The notes: generated from the letters alone by a model not told the origin. A DNA stretch of 64,000 nucleotides from Dyadobacter sp. 676 (GCF_040448675.1 NZ_CP159289.1:5687001-5751000), one strand, 5' to 3'. Shown: positions 28,901 to 38,528, numbered from the stretch's first letter. Made by a program: numbers and translations.

Positions 28901-29378
28901 TTCCAATATGTCCTACAAGAACTTCGACCTGACGTTCTTTATCCAGGGCGTGAGCGGCAACGATTTGTTCAATGCAAGCGGAATGAGCAGCACCATCGAT
29001 TACGGTTTCGGCCTGAATATGCCCAAAGACGTTTACCGCAACCACTGGACGCCTTCCAATACCAGCGCCGAATATCCGCTGATCAGCAATAACGTGAACG
29101 CGAAGGTGTCCGACCGCTATATCGAGGACGGATCCTACCTGCGCCTGAAAAACATCCAGCTGGCTTACAACTTCCCGCTGCAAAAATGGGGCGCCAAATG
29201 GATCAGCAACGCACAACTGTACGCAAGCGCGCAGAACATCCTGACGCTCACCAAATACTCCTGGTGGGATCCGGAAGTGAACTCGCGGGGAGGCAGCAAC
29301 TCCACCCAGCAGGGTATCGACTTTTACAGTTATCCCATCGCCAAATCGGTCACATTCGGTTTACGGGTCGGTTTTTAA
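25962..29378 (+). CDS. SusC/RagA TonB-dependent receptor with STN signalling domain
   Basis: The product has 1138 residues. The long leader (MQIFVHGKTAFICIRYFPK) before the signal peptide is common in this family; the hydrophobic part ends near residue 44 (AAGFSQ). An STN domain covers about 47-122 (KPLAAVFSDIQKQTGYQFFY). A regulatory-like domain (ITGKVTDEKGDGLPGVSVIL) follows at about 167-240, then a plug from about 248 (LEEVVVVGYGTVKKSDLTG) and a barrel ending in GLRVGF. It is the channel of the second SusCD importer and the receptor for its own FecR/sigma pair. It is only distantly similar to the SusC proteins at 4192 and 9868, so the substrate is probably different. Confidence 0.95.
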   Translation: MQIFVHGKTAFICIRYFPKILLVMKLTALILTMVCLHVSAAGFSQKISMAVRNKPLAAVFSDIQKQTGYQFFYDNKIVKKGNNVTVDIRSGSIVDVMDAVMKGQPLTYSIIDKTVVIKRKAETGGDPRLESNAEKVETRTGGTNQGTLLDKNLEALLRAPDESRKADLNITGKVTDEKGDGLPGVSVILKGSQRGTTTDVDGSFQIDVPDNGSMLIFSFVGYVSKEVVVASQSSLAVTLQIDNRSLEEVVVVGYGTVKKSDLTGSLSQVKAKELNAYPATNVLQALSGRAAGVQVLQNNGSPGGGISVRIRGTNSLNGGNEPLYVVDGFPINDGNPTILNNADIESMEILKDASATAIYGSRGANGVILITTKQGKAGRTRVDFETSYSIQKLRKKLDMMNAAEYATFYNEQAANDKLNPYFTQAQIDAMGEGYDWQNLIFRQAAMKSTSLNVSGGNEKTNFSLSGSAFNQDGIVKGSDYNRYSLRANISHAISKKFSLNFSGTLSRLVTARKDSEGGGRGTSMISSALGAPPSLTPYNEDGSYRVLATAYPFVATDLINPINFINEQNKKTRANVALLNAALIFKPIEDITIKIAGGMENRDDRTDEYTTTKFVRSSGVAAVSTGQFTSYLSENTVSYNKTIADRHSVSAVAGFTYQDFTKTSLSGRGVGFLSNTTQTYDLESATTPGIPTSAYSKSVLLSYLARLNYAFGSKYLATVSMRRDGSSKYTEGDKWGYFPSAALAWRVSNEEFLKNSPVISDLKARASWGLTGSQAISAYATLNQLSAGKTAFGDALYNTYTPGTKLPGNLKWETTEQKDFGIDLGLFKNRLIVTADYYIKNTRDLLNTVTLPASLGYTTTIRNVGEVQNKGFELGVDGRILTGAFKWDMNANISMNRNKVVKLNDGQDVLGGAVNVVVINDVTSILREGRPIGQFWGYVEDGYDEKGKIKYQDTDGDGSITIRDKTYIGNPNPDFIYGINSNMSYKNFDLTFFIQGVSGNDLFNASGMSSTIDYGFGLNMPKDVYRNHWTPSNTSAEYPLISNNVNAKVSDRYIEDGSYLRLKNIQLAYNFPLQKWGAKWISNAQLYASAQNILTLTKYSWWDPEVNSRGGSNSTQQGIDFYSYPIAKSVTFGLRVGF

Positions 29379-29426
29379 TGGCCTGCCGGAATCATTTTAG
29401 CCGCTTTCATCCAGATATCATTTACC

Positions 29427-30906
29427 ATGAAGAGTTTACCAAAAACATATCATAACTTACTGGCCATCGCCGGATTTTCTGCAATGGCGATCCTTTCGGG
29501 CGGTCTGCTCGCTTCCTGCGAGGATATGCTGAAAGAAGAGCCGCGTTCGGTAGCCGTCGAAACATTCTTCAACACCGCGGCCGAGGTGGAAACAGCAGTG
29601 AACGGAATTTTCAGTCCGTTGCGCAGCAACAACTATGCCGTGTATGAAACGTCCCTGGAATGCCAGTCGGACTTTGTCAACGGTCGGGGAAGCTGGGCGC
29701 CGCTCCACGGTTTTCAGGGGCTCGACGACGCCAACATTACCCGCGTCGGCGGTCTTTGGAATGCATTTTACCTGAGCATCCGTAACGCGAACCTGGTGAT
29801 CCGGAATGCCCCCCCTGGGAACATCGATCAGCGCTGCAGATGTCAGCCGCTATGTCGCCGAAGCGAAGTTCATGCGGGCTTTCAACTATTTCCAGCTCGT
29901 GCGGAACTGGAGCGGCGTGCCGTTGCGAACGGAGACCAACATGAATGAAACAGATTTGAAGAAAAGTACGCAGGAAGAGGTCTACAACCTGATCATCTCC
30001 GATCTGCTGGCAGCCGAGGCAAGTTTGCCGGATAACCCATCGGTGGCGGGCAGGCCAACACGCTGGGCTGCGAAAACCATGCTCGCGGACGTTTACCTGA
30101 CGCTCGGTAAATTCGCGGAGGCCCGCGACAAGGCAGAGGAGGTAATTGAATCGCGTAAGTTTTCCCTCGTGCCGATCACCACGAAGACGGATTTTCAGTT
30201 AAAAGTCTGGGGGCCGGAACTGGTATCTACATCGGAGGAGATTTTTTACCTGAAATATACGCGGCAGCCCGATCAGGGTAACTATATGCTCTGGGTCAGC
30301 AACCATCCCGATACGAAGTTGTTCAATTTCGGGGGCGCCTATGTGCTTTACCTGGATGTTACAAGCGATTACTACACATCCTGGGATGCCGGCGACCTGC
30401 GTAAGGCCCTTTGGGATAAAATCAATTTCGGGCTGGGCACTAACACGCTCGTGAGCTCGAAATTCACAGACCAGCAGGCCGTAAGCCAGAATGGCGCAGG
30501 CAACGACGACCCCGTTTACGGCTATTCCGACGTACTGCTGATTTATGCCGAAGCCTCTGCACGCGCGGGCAACGGCCCTACCGCCGCGGGTTTGGAAGCG
30601 CTCAACACCGTGCGCAGGAGGGCATACGCAAAGCCGTCTACGGAAGCTTCCGCAATCGACCTCGAACTGGCGGACTACAACGCCGACACATTCCTGGACC
30701 GGGTGTTGACCGAACGCAGCTATGAATTTCAATTGGGCGGAAAACGCTGGCTCGACCTGAAAAGAACGGGCAAAGCAGCGAAAGCGGTGCTGGCTGCCAC
30801 CGGCAAGACAATCGCCCAGAAACATTACCTGTGGCCCATACCGGTTTCCGAAATGAACTACAATAAAGGCCTCGACCCGGCGAAAGATCAAAATCCGGGT
30901 TATTGA
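29427..30906 (+). CDS. SusD/RagB-type lipoprotein, frameshifted
   Basis: The frame changes at seven C (29809-29815). With six C the sequence reads IRNAPLGTSISAADVSRY and the protein has 492 residues. The signal peptide ends in a lipobox LLASC, Cys31. SusD hallmarks are EDMLKEEPRSVAVETFF near the N-terminus, EAKFMRAFNYFQLVRNWSGVP in the core, LTERSYEFQLGGKRWLDLKR near the C-terminus and the ending NPGY. It lies 48 bp after its SusC partner and 21 bp before the FAD oxidoreductase gene, so the imported compound is probably handed to that enzyme in the periplasm. Confidence 0.88.
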
Positions 30907-30927
30907 ACATTAAAAAGGTATCTGCTA

Positions 30928-32309
30928 ATGGAAAAATTGAAAAGACGGTCCGCACTGACGGGCCTTGGAGCGCTTTCTTTCGGAATGCTGACGCCTTCTC
31001 TCTCAAAGGGCGATGTGCTGGCTAAGCCTTACTCGGTAAAGCAGCAAACGATCACCACCGACATACTGGTCGTCGGCGGCGGCACTGCGGGCGTAGTTGC
31101 AGCCATTCAGGCAGGAAGGGCCGGCCGCAAAGTGATACTCGTCGAAAATGGAAGCCAGCTGGGCGGCACCACTACTACGGGCGGTGTGGCCTTCCCGGGG
31201 ATTTTTTTGCCTGGGGTAAACAGGTAATCAGCGGGATTGGCTGGGAAATGGTGCAGGAGGCCGTCGCGATGAACGACGACACGCTGCCCGACTTCTCCAT
31301 TCCCCACGGAAGGCACCATCCCAAACATCAGGTACGGCTGAACGGACAGCTGTACGCCCTGCTGATCGAAGAGAAATGTGTGGAGGCCGGCGTGAAAATC
31401 CGGTTTTATGAAACGCCGGTCAGCGCTTCTTTTGAAAAAGGCAACTGGACGGTCGATACCATCGGAAAAGGCACCAGCACCCGCATTGTCTGCAACCAAC
31501 TGATCGATTGCACAGGCAATGCCTATGTCACTTCCATTGCGGGATTTAATGTTTTGCGCGAAGCCGTGATCCAGCCGGGTACGTTGCAGTTTCAGCTTGG
31601 GGGCTACGACTTCAAATCGCTTGACCTGAAAACGATCGAGGCGCGCTATCAGGAAGAAATTGCGAAAGGGAACCTGGTCAAAACCGATTTCCGCAACAAC
31701 ATCGTTGGCCTGCTCCGCAGCGGTGGCGACAATATCCAGCACGTGCTCGGTGCCGATTCGACCACCTCCGAAACGCACACGGTGGCTAACCTGAAAGGCC
31801 GCAGCTCATTGTTGCAAACTCTGCGGTTCCTGCGGACGCTGCCCGGATGCGAGAAGATCAAACTGGTGGATATGCAAAACGAAACCGCCGTACGCGAAAC
31901 GTACCGCATCGACGGCCATTACCAGATCACCAAAACCGACTACGTAACCGGTAAAGTGTTCGATGATGCGGTTTCCTATTCCTATTATCCGATCGACGTT
32001 CATGACGAAAACGGCGTTGTGCCCGACCACCTTAAGGAAGGTGTAGTCCCGACGGTGCCCCTGCGGGCATTGGTACCCAGGAACAGTCGCAACTTCCTGG
32101 TCGCGGGCAGGTGCGTCAGCAGCGACCGTTTGGCTAACTCGGCCCTCAGGGTCCAGGCATCCTGCATGGGTATGGGACAGGCGGCAGGTGCAGCGGCTGT
32201 GCTAGCCAATATGCAGAATAAATCGCCTTTGGAAGTCAGCTTGGACGAGCTGCGGAAACTGATTGAGGAACATGGTGGAATTGTGCCCGGCAGAGGCCAA
32301 AAAGGCTGA
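30928..32309 (+). CDS. exported FAD-dependent oxidoreductase, frameshifted
   Basis: This is the only break caused by a missing base: seven T at 31202-31208 where eight would give GIFFAWGKQVISGIGWE. Corrected, the protein has 460 residues. The N-terminus (EKLKRRSALTGLGALSFG) resembles a twin-arginine export signal. The dinucleotide-binding fold follows at 45-75 with GGGTAG at 50-55, and the FAD_oxidored-type C-terminal block is LVAGRCVSSDRLANSALRVQ. Enzymes of this group oxidise or dehydrogenate small organic substrates; the exact reaction is unknown. The gene is cotranscribed with susCD and with the next gene 3 bp downstream, which suggests a periplasmic redox step on the imported substrate. 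Confidence 0.82.
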
Positions 32310-32312
32310 TCG

Positions 32313-33486
32313 ATGAAAGTACCGGACATCAACTGGTGGAGAAGTGCCTGGCGCTTTCTGGCTTTCTGCGCGATTGTGCACGGCGCATCGCCGTGTGCCG
32401 CCCAGATCCGCTATTTCTGGCCCGCAACCGTACAGGGAATGCAAGGGGATGTCAGGTCCATTCCCTCGGCCGTTGTGGATTCTATTGCCAGCGACACCAT
32501 CTTTCAGGTTTGGTCCAAAGAGGGTTATCCGCTCCATTATTACAAAAAAATCAGGACGAGCGTGTGTTTCGACAACAAATGCAGGTTGCTGAAATGCACG
32601 CTTTACTGGAATGTCACAGGCCGTTACCTGGGTTTCGAACTGGAAAAAGGGGAATATTTGAGCAAAGCCAGGCATAAGCCATTCAAAAGGAAGGAGTATG
32701 CCCGCTTGCATGAGATACTGTCCGACCCTTTTTCCCGCCTCTCCGGATTATCGTACGGTGAACTGGCGCCCCGGCCCGGGATAGCGAACGCAAAAAACGG
32801 GGTCGACGCCGTAACTTCCGCCACCGCCGCGAGCATCCTCGACGAAGTGGTGGCAGGCGCTGCCTACACGACCTATAAAATGTGGCATGTCGTGAACGGA
32901 CCTACCCAGGACGAGGTACGTAATCTCACCGTCGAATCACTTTCCCCCCGATCTGATCCTGAAAATTCTCGATAGCCCCGATCCCGGCGATAAAATATGG
33001 GCATTGAACCACATCCGCGGATTTGTGAGGCCTAGCCCCCCGCTTCGCCAACGCGTGCTGTCTTTTATCGGCGACGATCAATATAATCTGGCGGAGCGGG
33101 CCATTCATTCCCTGGACACCACCGAGCTGGCGGCCGATTCAGTCCAGGACCTGTTGACCGCCAGACTTTCGGAGGGAAGCTATGCAATAAAAAAGCTGAT
33201 TATCGGAAAGCTGGCACATGCGCCAGGTCTGCATTCCCGAACAGTTACCGGCCTGGTATCCGTCTTGAACGGGACAAATCCGGAACTAACCGGCAATGTC
33301 CTTGACCTGTTTGCTTTGCATCGCATCGGAAATATCGACGTCGCCCGCCATGCGGCTTCATTGCTCGCCAAACAGAATGGCTTCGTCGCCCGAAAAGCTT
33401 ACAACTATCTTCATGGATTGCCGATTCAGGACCCGTACGTTGAGCGTCAGATAAAAATCTATGAAAATAAGCAGGTGAAGGAGTGA
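32313..33486 (+). CDS. exported protein of unknown function with FMN_bind-like motif and helical repeats, frameshifted
   Basis: The frame breaks at six C (32944-32949). With five C the text reads VESLSPDLILKILDSPDPG and the protein has 390 residues. A signal peptide ends near residue 30. Residues about 160-175 contain VDAVTSATAAS, which resembles the flavin-attachment pattern of FMN_bind domains (D-x-SGATxTS), where a Thr carries FMN covalently. The last 190 residues are regular helices and look like HEAT-type repeats. I do not recognise the whole protein as a named family. Its position 3 bp after the FAD oxidoreductase gene makes an electron-transfer partner or scaffold plausible, which is inference. 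Confidence 0.6.
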
Positions 33487-33523
33487 AGCCAGGCACGCCG
33501 AGCGGGGAGAGAGATTTAAAACA

Positions 33524-33558
33524 GCCCCACCCGGATTGGTCGCCAACCCGGGTGGGGC
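33524..33558. terminator. terminator between convergent genes
   Basis: A perfect 11-bp GC-rich stem, GCCCCACCCGG (33524-33534) and CCGGGTGGGGC (33548-33558), with a 13-nt loop. On the minus strand it is followed by TGTTTTAAA, so it should stop transcripts of the dehydrogenase gene at 33573. On the plus strand the tail is not T-rich, so it is at best a weak stop for the operon ending at 33486. Confidence 0.7.
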
Positions 33559-33572
33559 GATAAAATGAGTCC

Positions 33573-34328
33573 TTAACGGGTGGTGTAACCGCCGTTGGCA
33601 AAAATGGTTTGCCCGGTAATCCACCAGCCATCGGTGATAAGGAACTCAACCAACGGAGCGATGTCCTTGATGTCGGTCAGACCACCCAGTGCCGCCGCCG
33701 ACTTATGATACGCTACCGCTTCGGGGCTTTCCTGTCCGTAGAAGAACGGTGTATCCATCGGTCCCGGTGCCACCGCCGTTACGGAAATGCCACGTTCGCC
33801 AAACTCTTTCGAAGCCGCGCGGGTGAAATGTTCCACAGGAGCTTTCAAGCCTTCGTAAGTCGAATACAAACCGGTATAGGCAGCTAGCAGCGACGTGACG
33901 ATGGTGCAGATTTTACCCCTGTCGTTTAGTTTTTTGCCGGCTTCCTGAATAAAGAAATACGCAACTTTGGAGTTGATATCGCTCATACTGTCGTATTCTT
34001 CCTCCGTTGTATCGGCGAACTGCTTTTTCAGCACTTTGCCAACCGTATTAATGGCAATGTCGATGCCTCCAAACGTCGCGATGGTTTTATCGAACAGTTT
34101 GGTAATGTTTTTAACATCGGTCAGATCGGCTTGAAACAGAAAGGCTTCGGCGCCGGATGCCAGCACATCAGCCAATGTTTGTTCGGCATCGGCCCTGGTG
34201 GATTCACTATTATAATGAATAGCAATTCTGGCCCCCTTCGCAGCGAGGTCGCGGCTGAGCAATCCGCCCAGATTTTTAGCTCCTCCGGCAATCAGGACAA
34301 CTTTTCCTTTAAGATCATTTCGTGACAT
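33573..34328 (-). CDS. short-chain dehydrogenase/reductase (SDR)
   Basis: The 251-residue product shows the classical SDR features. The cofactor motif is GGAKNLGG near residue 15, NTVG is in the NAG position (about 95), a Ser-Tyr-Lys type active site is suggested by TSLLAAYTGLYSTYEGLKAP (Tyr and Lys about 160-164), and APGPMDTPFF follows. It reduces or oxidises an alcohol or carbonyl with NAD(P)H; the substrate is unknown. A short AraC-type regulator is encoded just upstream on the same strand, and a candidate -7 box precedes this gene, so the regulator may control it. Confidence 0.9.
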   Translation of the reverse strand: MSRNDLKGKVVLIAGGAKNLGGLLSRDLAAKGARIAIHYNSESTRADAEQTLADVLASGAEAFLFQADLTDVKNITKLFDKTIATFGGIDIAINTVGKVLKKQFADTTEEEYDSMSDINSKVAYFFIQEAGKKLNDRGKICTIVTSLLAAYTGLYSTYEGLKAPVEHFTRAASKEFGERGISVTAVAPGPMDTPFFYGQESPEAVAYHKSAAALGGLTDIKDIAPLVEFLITDGWWITGQTIFANGGYTTR

Positions 34329-34359
34329 ATCAGGTAATGTTTTGTTTATTGATAGGTCA

Positions 34360-34367
34360 CAAAGGTA
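34360..34367 (-). promoter_or_regulatory. candidate -7 box of the SDR gene
   Basis: On the minus strand TACCTTTG matches TAnnTTTG, 31 bp before the start codon at 34328. No TTG stands at the -33 distance. Confidence 0.35.
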
Positions 34368-34407
34368 TCCTGACCCGAAATGGGCATCATGGTGAACTTT
34401 TCGGATT

Positions 34408-34812
34408 CTATATCGCCTGATTATGGTTTTCCCGGTATTTCCCGGGCGTTTGTCCTACGTATTTCTTAAAGAATTTGTTAAAATTCGACGGGTCGTAAGT
34501 GAGCATTCTGGCGATTTCAGCGACCGGCAATGCGGTTTCAGTCAGTAATTGCTGACTTTTTTTGATGATCTTATCGATATAGAAATGACAGGGATGCTCA
34601 CCCTTGGTCTGTTGGATGATGGCGATAAGGTGTTTGTGCGATACGCATAATTCCCGGGCGATGTCGTTCAGTTCCAGCATCTCGGTCGCTTTCCCGGTGA
34701 CCAGATCGGTCAGGTGCTGGTCCAGCAAGAGAAAATAACGGTCGGTGATCTCTTCTTTCCGGGACGGGGTATTGACGGAATCCAGTGACTTCATATCTAC
34801 CGTTAGCGGCAT
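34408..34812 (-). CDS. short AraC-type regulator with DNA-binding domain only
   Basis: The 134-residue product has a two-helix-turn-helix AraC domain over about residues 35-128: ELNDIARELCVSHKHLIAIIQ, then VAEIARMLTYDPSNFNKFFKKYVGQTPGKYR. There is no ligand-binding domain upstream of it; usual AraC proteins have 250-300 residues. The start could also be ATG 34794 (MKSLDS). No truncation scar is visible, so it may be a naturally short regulator rather than a fragment. It lies upstream of the SDR gene in the same direction and is divergent from the ABC permease gene. Confidence 0.8.
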   Translation of the reverse strand: MPLTVDMKSLDSVNTPSRKEEITDRYFLLLDQHLTDLVTGKATEMLELNDIARELCVSHKHLIAIIQQTKGEHPCHFYIDKIIKKSQQLLTETALPVAEIARMLTYDPSNFNKFFKKYVGQTPGKYRENHNQAI

Positions 34813-35015
34813 TTTACTTTACGTTCAATTACTCCATTTGTGCCGACAAGAATGCGCCTCAGCGGACACAAACTGTCCGGAATCGTACATCGCAGAAGAC
34901 CAAACAGCCCCATACCGCTTGCAGAGGGGTTTTCGGGTTTATGGTATGATAATTGTGCCGCCAGGTGACATGCAACGTCCGAGCGGATTACTCAGAGCAT
35001 GATAATCGACAAAAT

Positions 35016-37418
35016 ATGCTGTTAAACTACCTTAAAATCGCCTGGCGCAACCTGCGCAAAAACCGGGCATATGCAGCCATCAACATAACCGGACTGGCAC
35101 TTGGAATCGGCTGTGCATTGCTGATTTTCGCGCTTGTCCGCTTTCATTATCAGACGGATCGACATCACCGGAACTATGAGCGGATATACCAGTTCGCTTC
35201 CAGGTTCACCTCGCCGGCCGACGAATTCAATTTTACGGGCGTTCCCTACGCGTTCGGCCAGGCGGTGCGCACCGACCACCCCGAAATTGAAGTTGTGGCC
35301 ATGCTGGACGAATGGTATTCGCCGCTGGTAGCAGTGCCCGTTCCCAACCAGGCAGATAAGAAGATCAAGGATAAAAGCCACGAGGGTGCGTTTGTAGAAC
35401 CGGCCTTTTTCCGCATTTTCGATTACACCTGGCTTTCCGGCGGGCCGGATGGTCTCAATCAGCCCGGTACCGTCGTTATGAGCGCCGAAATGGCCCGGAA
35501 ATGTTTCGGTACAACAACCAATGTGATCGGCCGGGTGATCAGGCTAGATGCCCGCATTCCCGCCCGTGTCGTAGGCGTCTTCGCCGATTACCGTGACGAT
35601 ACCGATCTCGACTATTCGATCATGGCCTCATGGGCTTCATTAAAAGACCAGCTTAATACGCGTCCGGAAGACGAATCTTTTGAAAATACCAATGGCAGCA
35701 CGCACTGCTACGCGCTGTTCGGCGACCGCTTCACGGCCGCGGACTGGAAGAGGCAGCTGCCATCGTTCGTAAAGAAATACAATCCCGAAAAAATCAGGGA
35801 AACATCCTATCCGGCTATTCCCTTCGGCAATATGCATCTGTCGCCCGAATATGGGGGTGTCAGCCGGGGGCTACTGCTATCGCTGATATTGATCGGCGTG
35901 CTGCTGATCGGCACGGCGAGCATTAATTTTGTGAACCTGGCCACGGCCCAGGCGCTCAACAGGGCGCGGGAGGTAGGGGTAAGGAAGGTGCTGGGCAGTA
36001 CCAAAACGCAGCTATTCTGGCAATTTATGGGCGAAACGACGCTCATCGTATTCGCGGCCCTGGCTTTGGCAATAGGGATATTCCGATATGGCGAAACCCT
36101 GGCGCACATCTACCTGCACGGTACTTTCCGTTTTACATTCTACTTTTCGCCGTCGGTGGTGGCGTGGCTGGCTTTGCTGGTAATGGCGGTAATCCTGCTG
36201 GCGGGCCTGTACCCGGCGTTGATCGTGGCGGGTTTCCGGCCGGTGGTGGCGCTGGCGGGGCGGCTCACTACACAGCAGGCCGGCGGCTTTTCCCTCAGGC
36301 GGGGGCTGGTTGTGGCGCAATTCGCAATTTCGCAAACCCTGATTATCGGGCTGATAGTAATCTCCAACCAGCTTTCTTATGTCCGTACCAAGGACCTGGG
36401 TTTCCGCAAGGACGCCATTCTGACCGTGCGCTTGCCGAATCTGCCCTCGCAGGACCTTAGTAAAATGCGGACCTTCCGTAACCTGGCTACCGCCGTGCCG
36501 GATATTAGCAAGTTCAGCTACTCTATGAGCGGGCCTCCCCAATCCGGCTCTACCAGCCAGACCAAGGTCAGGTTCGATACCCGAACGGACGAGGAACCCT
36601 ATTCACCGCAGCAGGCCTGGGTCGACGCCGGTTATGTGGGCTTGTATGGCCTGAAACTGGTTGCGGGGCGTAACCTCCAACCGTCGGATACCGCCCGCGA
36701 GGCGCTCATCAACGAGACCTTCATGCGCCAGCTTGGCTTCAACCGGCCCGAGGAAGTGCTCGGCAAGTTCCTGCACAAGCGAACGGTGTCTATGGAAATC
36801 GTAGGTGTTTTAAAGGATTACAACCAGCTGGACCTCCGGCAGAAAATCCGGCCGATGTTCCTGTCGACGGTCGCCAGCGGATACTACTCGGCCAACATCC
36901 AGCTTGCTTCCTCCAACTACGGCCGGGCGCTGAAACAGTTGGAAAAAGCCTATAACCAGGTATATGCCGATGATATCTTCGACCCCGAATTTGTGGACGA
37001 CCAGATTCAGATGGCCTACCAGCAGGAGCAAACTATGGGCAGGCTGATCAACTTTTTCACCGGGATAGCCCTGCTAATCGGCTGCATGGGGCTGTACGGG
37101 CTCGTGTTGTTCATGGTGGTACGGCGGACGAAAGAAGTGGGCGTTCGAAAGGTACTCGGCGCGAGCGTGGGCAGTATTTTGTGGCTGTTCAGCAGGGAGT
37201 TCATCCAGTTAATCGGCATTGCATTCGTGTTGTCGACGCCAGTAGCCTGGTGGGTGATGAGCGGGTGGCTGCGGAATTTTGAATACAAAATATCGCTCAG
37301 CCCGTCCATTTTCCTGTTGGCATGCCTCACCACGGTCATCGCCGCGTTAGCAACGGTGAGCTATCAGAGCGTTAAAGCGGCAATGACGAACCCGGTGAAA
37401 TCGTTGCGGAGCGAATAA
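35016..37418 (+). CDS. FtsX/MacB-family ABC transporter permease
   Basis: From ATG 35016 (MLLNYLKIAWRNLRKNRAYA) the product has 800 residues; an upstream GTG at 34953 adds residues that do not fit the family. It has two repeats of the MacB layout. A first membrane helix at about 21-43 is followed by a periplasmic core domain and three helices ending near residue 430. A second such set (from about 440) ends with three helices in the last 120 residues. FtsX blocks are NRAREVGVRKVLGSTKTQLFWQF and its repeat RRTKEVGVRKVLGASVGSILWLF (each quoted for length comparison only: REVGVRKVLG, KEVGVRKVLG). No ATPase gene is adjacent, as is usual for the many orphan permeases in Bacteroidota. Confidence 0.9.
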   Translation: MLLNYLKIAWRNLRKNRAYAAINITGLALGIGCALLIFALVRFHYQTDRHHRNYERIYQFASRFTSPADEFNFTGVPYAFGQAVRTDHPEIEVVAMLDEWYSPLVAVPVPNQADKKIKDKSHEGAFVEPAFFRIFDYTWLSGGPDGLNQPGTVVMSAEMARKCFGTTTNVIGRVIRLDARIPARVVGVFADYRDDTDLDYSIMASWASLKDQLNTRPEDESFENTNGSTHCYALFGDRFTAADWKRQLPSFVKKYNPEKIRETSYPAIPFGNMHLSPEYGGVSRGLLLSLILIGVLLIGTASINFVNLATAQALNRAREVGVRKVLGSTKTQLFWQFMGETTLIVFAALALAIGIFRYGETLAHIYLHGTFRFTFYFSPSVVAWLALLVMAVILLAGLYPALIVAGFRPVVALAGRLTTQQAGGFSLRRGLVVAQFAISQTLIIGLIVISNQLSYVRTKDLGFRKDAILTVRLPNLPSQDLSKMRTFRNLATAVPDISKFSYSMSGPPQSGSTSQTKVRFDTRTDEEPYSPQQAWVDAGYVGLYGLKLVAGRNLQPSDTAREALINETFMRQLGFNRPEEVLGKFLHKRTVSMEIVGVLKDYNQLDLRQKIRPMFLSTVASGYYSANIQLASSNYGRALKQLEKAYNQVYADDIFDPEFVDDQIQMAYQQEQTMGRLINFFTGIALLIGCMGLYGLVLFMVVRRTKEVGVRKVLGASVGSILWLFSREFIQLIGIAFVLSTPVAWWVMSGWLRNFEYKISLSPSIFLLACLTTVIAALATVSYQSVKAAMTNPVKSLRSE

Positions 37419-37452
37419 TGTCCTTCGCGGGGCCTATCAATGGAATCGCTGT

Positions 37453-38250
37453 TTACAGGCTCCTCATCGTTCCGCCATCCACACGGATGATCGCTCCGCT
37501 AATGTAATCCGCTAACGGGCTGGTTAGATAGGCAACCGCTCCGGCGATCTCTTCGGGCCGGCCAAACCTGCCGGTATCATTCGGTATCAGGTCTTTTACC
37601 GCCTTTCGCTTAATTTCTTCCAGATCGTTACCCCACCCAAACTTCGGTGCGGCGCCGACGAGCCATTCCTCTACCATCGGATTTATAATCGCGCCGGGAG
37701 AAACGACATTGCATGTGATGCCGGTCTCCCGGAGTTGCCTGGCGAGGGACACGGACAAGTTATGGCGTGCAGCCAGTGTCGCATTATAATGGGGTTGTTC
37801 CTTAATCGGCTGTATGGCAAGCCCGCCACCGATGTTGATGACCCGGCCCCAGCCCAGTTCCTTCATTTGGGGCACAATGCGCCGGATCATCCGCACATAG
37901 GAGACGACATTGGCGTTATACAGTTCCATCCAGTCGTCGGCTGCCGCATCCGACCAGTTTTTATGGCTCGTCGCACCGGCATTATTTACCAGAATATCGA
38001 TTGCACCGCCTGCCAGCGCGGCCGCAGTTACGGCATCAGCGCCGGCATCGCTGGCAAGGTCGCCGAGCGCTACTTCGGCCTGCCCGCCCGCTTCCCTGAT
38101 TGCCTCCGCTACCTGTTGGGCCCGTTCCGCATTCCGGCCATGCACAATCACCTCAGCCCCTTCCGATGCAAGCATCCGGGCGATTACCTCACCCAATCCG
38201 GAACTGGCGCCCGTCACCAGGGCGCGTTTCCCTTTCAATTGTAAATCCAT
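37453..38250 (-). CDS. short-chain dehydrogenase/reductase (SDR)
   Basis: The 265-residue product is a classical SDR. The cofactor motif is TGASSGLGEVIA near residues 14-25, NNAGA is at about 90, and the active site has Tyr and a further polar residue in HYNATLAARHNLSVSLARQL. Note that the usual YxxxK appears here as YNATLAA, so the catalytic Lys is absent. PGAIINP follows, and the end (ISGAIIRVDGGTM) is typical. It is not closely related to the SDR at 33573. It stands alone, convergent with the ABC permease gene. With the Lys missing it could be inactive or use altered chemistry. Confidence 0.85.
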   Translation of the reverse strand: MDLQLKGKRALVTGASSGLGEVIARMLASEGAEVIVHGRNAERAQQVAEAIREAGGQAEVALGDLASDAGADAVTAAALAGGAIDILVNNAGATSHKNWSDAAADDWMELYNANVVSYVRMIRRIVPQMKELGWGRVINIGGGLAIQPIKEQPHYNATLAARHNLSVSLARQLRETGITCNVVSPGAIINPMVEEWLVGAAPKFGWGNDLEEIKRKAVKDLIPNDTGRFGRPEEIAGAVAYLTSPLADYISGAIIRVDGGTMRSL

Positions 38251-38528
38251 TTTTGGTTTTTGTTTTAATTAATCAATCGTAATGGCAAATAGGCCTGCCT
38301 TTTGCCGGCGCGCTTCCCGAGTGCCTTTTCTGGCTAAGGAGAGGTGCGGGATATCATCGAAGGCGAATGTCCGACAGCCTTTTTCTTCGATCGGAAGTAC
38401 AAATTTCGCTGGTTGGCGGGCCCGCCGTTTTGTCGGAAAGCTCAATATGCTTTGTTGAAAAGTTCAGCGGATATACGCGGCACGACAAACCCCATTTAAA
38501 TGGAGATGCGGAAAAGTGTTTCCCCAAA
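38251..38528. other. intergenic region without a supportable gene
   Basis: Together with the terminator it separates the SDR start at 38250 from the end of the large minus-strand gene. Short open stretches on the plus strand have no family resemblance. The part next to 38250 should hold the SDR promoter, but I cannot point to a clear box. Confidence 0.4.
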
